A stretch of 64,000 bases of DNA from contig OU015528.1 of the NCBI GenBank assembly GCA_907165065.1, positions 74,753,474-74,817,473 of the forward strand. The letters are read 5' to 3'. The stretch is from Caprimulgus europaeus (Eukaryota; Chordata; Aves; Caprimulgiformes; Caprimulgidae). Under the pieces are notes generated by a model. That model was not told the DNA's origin. It saw nothing but the letters and a program-made list of their open reading frames with translations, and searched no databases. Positions 60,001-64,000 of this stretch are shown in pieces. Both the position numbers and the translations under genes were made by a program. The number at the start of each line of letters is the position of its first letter. Positions within the stretch are counted from its first letter, which is position 1.

Positions 60001-62547
60001 GTTTAAAACATGACATGCTCTTTAAGCTCAACTTTTCAGATGTGTCTAAAACAAGTGCTTCTGTGGACCTTGGTAAAAGGCAATAAATAGAGACATCATC
60101 CTTTGCTTGGAGTTTATGTGCTCCTGACCTCATTGACAGTTGTTGCACACTCAGCAATTTGATATGAAGACACTTGAATAGGTGCCAGAAGAAGGATTTT
60201 GAAGCCTGACTTTGGCTCCTGCTGCTGGAAATTGAGATTATAATTTATACAAGGGTGGGGGGGCTGGGAGAGACAGAGAACCAGACTGACCATATTACAG
60301 TTTTTCAAAGTAGTTTTGGTTCTGCATAAGATGTTCTGGTTTAGCAAAGTTGAAACCTGAGGACACCTGATTCTCAGGTGTGCAGCTTCTGAGCAGACAG
60401 AATGAGTTATTAAAATACTGAGTTTGTTCAAGTCATCTCCACTTGCCATCTTTAATACTCCACAGAAAGCTGTGTTATTTTGGTTTAGAAATTCACCAGG
60501 AGGCTTTGCATTTTTAAAGTAAAAACAAAATGATAATGGACAAGAAAAGTGAAGCTGCTCCATATTTGCAAGGTCTCCATTCAGTATCTTTGAGGAGTAG
60601 TTTAGGAAAAGGGCAGATCTCAGGAGAGTTTTCAGGGCTGCCCAAAGTCTAAATAATATGACAAATGAGGCAAGTAGAAACAGCCTAACTATATTTAAGG
60701 AACAAACTCAAGGGCAAAATAAATACAGAAGTAATACATAGAAAGCTGTTTTGGTGTGGATAATATGTTTCTATTTCCATAGTGGGAAAAGAAGTCATAA
60801 ACAAAACCAGATTATTTTTTTTTGACTTAATGGAAAAAAGCCTCTAGGGTGAAGGCTAATAGAGTGCTGGGTAGAGTGTCCAGGGTGGCTGCATTCCATA
60901 AATTGAGATGTTTTGGGGTTTTTTTTGTTTTGTTTTTTTAAAGGAGGCTGAATAAATGTGTTGTGTGCAGCAGAGACAGGGTTGATCCTGCTTGCAACAC
61001 AGCCATAGAACAAGTGACTGTGGACAGCACAGCTGCTTGAAAGCCTTTGTACTGGGAGAGGTTTGTGCAACACCATGCAGTCAAAGTTCACAGAACTGGA
61101 GAGCAGCCAAAGTGAATGGTGAAAATTTGGCAAGGGTTTGGTAGTGGTGAAGGCCAGCAAAAGGGATCACACAGCCAGGCAGCCTCCTGGCATTCACTGT
61201 GTCCCTATGTCACTGCTGACCAAAGAGCCACCACTGTGCTCTTGGTCCATTTTGGGATGGGGTGGAATCTGACCCTTTTGGCTTCCAGTCAGTGGTGGGC
61301 TGGAGCAGACACTGAGTACACAAAGTCCCTCCAGTGTCAAGCAGCAGCTTCTTAGGACGTGGTACAAGTGCAATGATTTAATGGGAAGGAAAAGGCTGTG
61401 TCACATTTGATGAGGTTGAAGGTTTGGAACCTGTGTTGCAGATAAACAGACTTTTCTCCACCCCATGCATCAGGACTTGCACTATTTCCCCTTCCGGCCT
61501 GCGGACCGCATCGTGTGCTCCTGGACTGCCATGGAGAGGGCTGACCAGGACAATGGGTGCCTGGTTGTGCAGCCAGGGACACACAAGGAGACCCTGAAGC
61601 CTCATGACTATCCAAAGTGGGAGGTAGAGTGCCACGGGGGGCTTGGGAAGGGCATGCATGAGGGGACAACGTTTTGGCTGGGAGGAGGGATGATGCACAG
61701 GTCAAAGCTGAGGTTTGCAGTGATGGTTTTCCTGTTTATGCAATTACTGAGTTGTTGCTTCAAGAGAGAGTTGCTTGGTTGGCCTCACCCCATGTAACCT
61801 GGGTAGATTTGCCTCTGTTCCCACCTTCACCTAGAACTTGTCCAGCACACTGTGGCATAACAGCATAAACTCATGCAACCGTTTTCCACTGCCCTTGCCA
61901 AGTCTGAGGACTCTTTCTCCTCATGTGAATTTGTTCCTGCCTGGTGAGCATGTGCACTGTCCCCAAGAGGAGAAATTGCATCGTAAACAACTGGATGCAA
62001 TTAAATGTCAATGGGTATCTTCAGCATGGATGTTTCCTTACCTGGCCTGGCATTGGTGATGGTTATACTGGGAGCAAAAGGCTGGATCCCAGTGGTGGCT
62101 TCAGGCCACACTTGTGGGATTCCCCTGTGCTCTTCTCTGTTCTCTCCAGCTGAGAAATGTTCTTAATTATCTGAATGTAGCTTCACCAAATAGAAGTGTT
62201 ATTTTGCTGTACCTCAGGCTTGAAGTTGGCAGACCTGTGGGTGGGTGGACAAACTCTCAGTTGGGCATAACAAATACACTGGCCAGGGGAAAGCAGATTA
62301 GTAGCTGTCCCTGCTGTCCCTCGCACTGGGAATCAGCACTTCCTCTAATTTTAACAGAGTTATTTCAATTCAGCCTTTTATTTTAATTTTTATTCAGGGT
62401 AAAGTCAACAAACTTTTCCATGGGCTGCTTGATGAGTATCAGAAGAGTCCCAGGGTTCACCTTGTCATGGAGAAGGGAGATACAGTGTTCTTCCATCCCC
62501 TGCTCATTCATGGCTCTGGGATAAACAAGACATCAGGTTTCAGAAAG
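53832..62547 (+). CDS. PHYH: Phytanoyl-CoA 2-hydroxylase (PHYH), coding exons 1-7, 3' end outside window
   Basis: The coding exons are 53832-53924, 57940-57995, 58530-58640, 58761-58926, 59590-59671, 61442-61623 and 62398-62547, all GT-AG, in frame, 280 codons. Exons 3, 5, 6 and 7 have exactly the lengths I recall for human (111, 82, 182 and 150 bases). The enzyme is a peroxisomal Fe(II)/2-oxoglutarate dioxygenase that 2-hydroxylates phytanoyl-CoA in alpha-oxidation; its loss in humans causes Refsum disease. Visible signatures: PTS2 RLDAILRHL at residues 13-21 (R-L-x5-H-L), iron ligands His179, Asp181 (MHQD) and His268 (LLIHGSG), and Arg279 as the likely 2-oxoglutarate contact. These correspond to human His175, Asp177, His264 and Arg275. 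The start was chosen for its CCACCATGG context and the PTS2 placement. About 58 C-terminal residues (exons 8-9) lie beyond the right edge. Confidence 0.95.
53925..57939 (+). other. PHYH: PHYH intron 1
   Basis: 4.0 kb. It contains a (GGGA)n tract at about 53,947-53,968 and a CR1-tailed repeat at 54,857-55,094. The remainder is unique sequence with only chance frames. Confidence 0.55.
54857..55094 (+). mobile_element. CR1-tailed retroposon with unusual head, plus strand (copy B)
   Basis: Nearly identical to copy A (38,903-39,137) over the whole length, including the non-CR1-like head ('gaacacaaaattggaaataa' with one difference, then 'aaaagcaccctggttgtaaa') and the CR1 tail ending 'cagtctgtgattctatga'. 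A 3-base insertion ('gttctagaaggcc' against 'gttcaaagcc') is among the few differences. It lies in PHYH intron 1. Confidence 0.82.
57940..57995 (+). CDS. PHYH: PHYH exon 2 (short, 56 bases)
   Basis: Encodes residues 32-49 plus two bases of codon 50: [18 protein letters not shown], then CG|C giving Arg before YTLDN in exon 3. Human has PTSGTISSASFHPQQFQY at this place, so the shared PTS, the spacing to YTLDN and the strong donor TTTCG|GTAAGC support it. The acceptor CATCCCAG at 57,938-57,939 keeps phase with exon 1. A second AG at 57,957-57,958 would break the frame. Confidence 0.7.
57996..58529 (+). other. PHYH: PHYH intron 2
   Basis: 534 bases of unique sequence with nothing recognised. Confidence 0.6.
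58530..58640 (+). CDS. PHYH: PHYH exon 3
   Basis: Encodes residues 50-86 ([18 protein letters not shown] through SDEDIERF). It is 111 bases, the same as human exon 3 (c.135-245). The acceptor is GTGTCTCAG and the donor CAG|GTGTGG. The next intron is only 120 bases. Confidence 0.95.
58761..58926 (+). CDS. PHYH: PHYH exon 4
   Basis: Encodes residues 87-142 ([18 protein letters not shown] through [11 protein letters not shown]). The middle (residues ~98-120) is diverged from mammals and one residue shorter, while [18 protein letters not shown] is conserved. The acceptor is TTTTGCAG and the donor GAG|GTAAAA. Confidence 0.93.
58927..59589 (+). other. PHYH: PHYH intron 4
   Basis: 663 bases of unique sequence, pyrimidine-rich near its 3' end. 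Nothing else is recognised. Confidence 0.6.
59590..59671 (+). CDS. PHYH: PHYH exon 5
   Basis: Encodes residues 143-169 plus one base ([20 protein letters not shown] then INKLPDT). 82 bases, as in human. The acceptor is CCCTGTAG and the donor ACAG|GTAAGG. Confidence 0.96.
59672..61441 (+). other. PHYH: PHYH intron 5
   Basis: 1.8 kb of unique sequence. The 149-residue minus-strand frame at 60,114-60,563 has no domain and is treated as chance. Confidence 0.6.
61442..61623 (+). CDS. PHYH: PHYH exon 6, with iron ligands His179 and Asp181
   Basis: Encodes residues 170-230 ([20 protein letters not shown] through KPHDYPKWE). It is 182 bases, equal to human exon 6. The HQD motif supplies two of the three Fe(II) ligands. 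The acceptor is TGTGTTGCAG and the donor GAG|GTAGAG. Confidence 0.96.
61624..62397 (+). other. PHYH: PHYH intron 6
   Basis: 774 bases of unique sequence with nothing recognised. Confidence 0.6.
62398..62547 (+). CDS. PHYH: PHYH exon 7, with iron ligand His268 and Arg279
   Basis: Encodes residues 231-280 ([15 protein letters not shown] through NKTSGFRK). It contains [20 protein letters not shown], which closes the double-stranded beta-helix and supplies the third Fe(II) ligand. Arg279 in GFRK is the expected 2-oxoglutarate anchor. The acceptor is TTATTCAG and the donor AAG|GTAGGA. Confidence 0.96.
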
Positions 62548-64000
62548 GTAGGAAACCATCTCTTGATATAACTTTTGATATTTTTGATTTTTTAAAACTA
62601 ATCATACTATTCCCCCCCACCCCTTTCCAAGCTCATGAATGTGTGGATGAACTTTTAAATGAGTTTTTAGCTTGCTAATACACTTTTACAGTCTCTTTTT
62701 ATTTTTTCTTTTTAAACATCTCTATCTTTTGGGAGAAGAGCATGCTGTGGGGCTGATTGAGAAAAACAGAGCAGGAGTAGGAATTAAATATTGAATCTAT
62801 GTTTGAAGTGTGGCTGGCTGGACTTGTTTTTCCAATAGTTCCCTTTCAGCTGTCCCAAATATTGGGAGCATCTCTTAACTTCCTCCCCCCTGCCTTCTTG
62901 ACATCTCATCTCTGGATAGCAGGAGCCTCCATCATACAATAAATAATATTTATTTATATGATAACATGACCCATTTTTCTATTAAAAATTTGATGAGGCA
63001 TCATCTATTTGTTTTGCATCATGATTACTTAACTGAACCAGGTAAAAGTGCCCTCTTTGGAGGCCTGGTCCTTTCTCAGAAGTGGGTTCATCCAGGCACA
63101 TAAGGGAGCTGCAGCCTCTAGTGCAGCCACTAGTAGCAATGCAGCTATTTCCCCTCGTGCACTACAATGCAGGCTGCTCTATGTTTATTCTGTTTTACCT
63201 GCATCAACTACTATATAGCCTGTGTTCTTTCAGCCACAGTAGCAATTAATGGATGTGGAATTCCTTCCTCCTGCAATCCTGAAAGCAGAGAGGACATCAG
63301 GTACTGAGAGTCTCATCTGCTGGCTCTTTCCTGGCTGCTGGAGCAATAGTCCTGTCTAGTATCCCTCAGAAACACAAGAGCTTCCTCATACTGTGCCAGA
63401 TCCCCAAATTTGCCTGCCTTTGGGGTAAATCAGTGAGTATCCTGGAGCTCTCTGAGCCAGGTTATGGGCCAGCACCCTTAGTGATCTGGCCTTCAGCTGG
63501 CACAGCTCGTGTAATGAGAGAACAGCTTTTTCCAGTGGGGGATTTCTATTTATTTCCTCTAGACTCTGCTTAAGCAAGAACTGATTACAAAATAAGTGGG
63601 TTCATGTGACTGTCTGAGTGCAGAAAGTAAGGACCCTTACTGAACACACAACCTTGACTTTCCCTGTTCCCACTGGAGTTGCTGATATGCTGAGATCAAG
63701 TAGTACAGTTCCTGCTGGGGCAGTGTTTGGGAGAGAAGGGAAGGAGAAGAAGAGCATGTCAGCAAGCAAGAGTTTCTTTCCAACAAGAGTATTTCTCCAA
63801 GGGGACACTCTTGGGAAAGCAGGAGTGCTTGGAAAGGAGGAAGGAACTTGTTAACATGATCTATAAGGAAGGGGTGGGGTGTCCATGATCTGGGATGCAC
63901 AATATTTTTTTCCACGAGTCATTTGTAATCAATGTAGTGAGAGATGCCAAATTTCCTCACACAGAGCATAAGCTGTCACTTTGCCAGCTCAGAGTGCTAC
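62548..64000 (+). other. PHYH: PHYH intron 7 (runs off the right edge)
   Basis: Nothing matching the remaining PHYH C-terminus (human AISCHF... onward) was found here, so exons 8-9 are expected beyond 64,000. The sequence is unique and A/T-rich with no recognised repeats. Confidence 0.6.

Noticed and set aside
60114..60563. 149-residue minus-strand frame in PHYH intron 5
   Set aside because: No recognised domain. It lies inside an intron on the opposite strand and is consistent with chance.
63121..63200. Possible PHYH exon 8 ('gcag|ctatttcccctcgtgc')
   Set aside because: The translation departs from the expected AISCHF after three residues and then shows no PHYH similarity.
1..64000. tRNA genes, rRNA, CRISPR arrays, microbial operons or complete viral genomes
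   Set aside because: None seen. Repeats are eukaryotic interspersed elements and the genes are intron-rich.

Overview
The window is vertebrate nuclear DNA, almost certainly from a bird. Coding sequence is split into short exons with GT-AG introns. The interspersed repeats are dominated by CR1 LINE fragments, with the typical avian tail reading 'cccttccaacccaaaccattctatgattctatg', plus two antisense endogenous-retrovirus LTRs. The two coding genes lie on the plus strand in the order SEPHS1 then PHYH, matching the BEND7-SEPHS1-PHYH block of human 10p13. No bacterial-type features (operons, CRISPR, insertion sequences) are present.

Layout. Bases 1-446 look like the 3' end of a plus-strand gene: A/T-rich, two AATAAA signals and a GU-rich downstream element. 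By synteny this may be BEND7. Bases 447-18,180 are intergenic, with several CR1 fragments, a few A/T-rich islands that look like possible non-coding regulatory elements, and no convincing gene. A CpG island at about 18,180-19,460 carries the SEPHS1 promoter and non-coding exon 1. SEPHS1 coding exons run from 21,771 to 43,982 in eight pieces whose lengths sum exactly to 392 codons plus stop. Its 3' UTR extends to about 45,090 with several polyadenylation signals. Bases 45,090-53,590 are intergenic and hold a long decayed CR1 and a short CR1 tail. PHYH starts at 53,832 behind a second CpG-rich promoter. Seven coding exons (280 codons) can be read to 62,547; the last exons lie beyond the right edge.

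Function. SEPHS1 encodes the threonine-type selenophosphate synthetase paralogue, with Thr29 where SelD/SEPHS2 carry Cys or Sec. PHYH encodes peroxisomal phytanoyl-CoA 2-hydroxylase, the Fe(II)/2-oxoglutarate dioxygenase of phytanic-acid alpha-oxidation. Its peroxisomal targeting signal (PTS2), its H-x-D...H iron triad and the arginine expected to bind 2-oxoglutarate are all visible. The two genes are neighbours by conserved synteny, not by a shared pathway.

I found no clearly new biological system. The observations most worth following up are a pair of near-identical CR1-tailed repeats with an unexplained head sequence, a cluster of inverted repeats in a G/C-rich patch inside SEPHS1 intron 6, two independent antisense solo LTRs in SEPHS1 with 6-bp target duplications, a ZNF143-like site near SEPHS1 exon 1, and several candidate conserved non-coding islands. 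Exon boundaries were read by eye from frame, splice consensus and remembered human proteins; no alignment was run.
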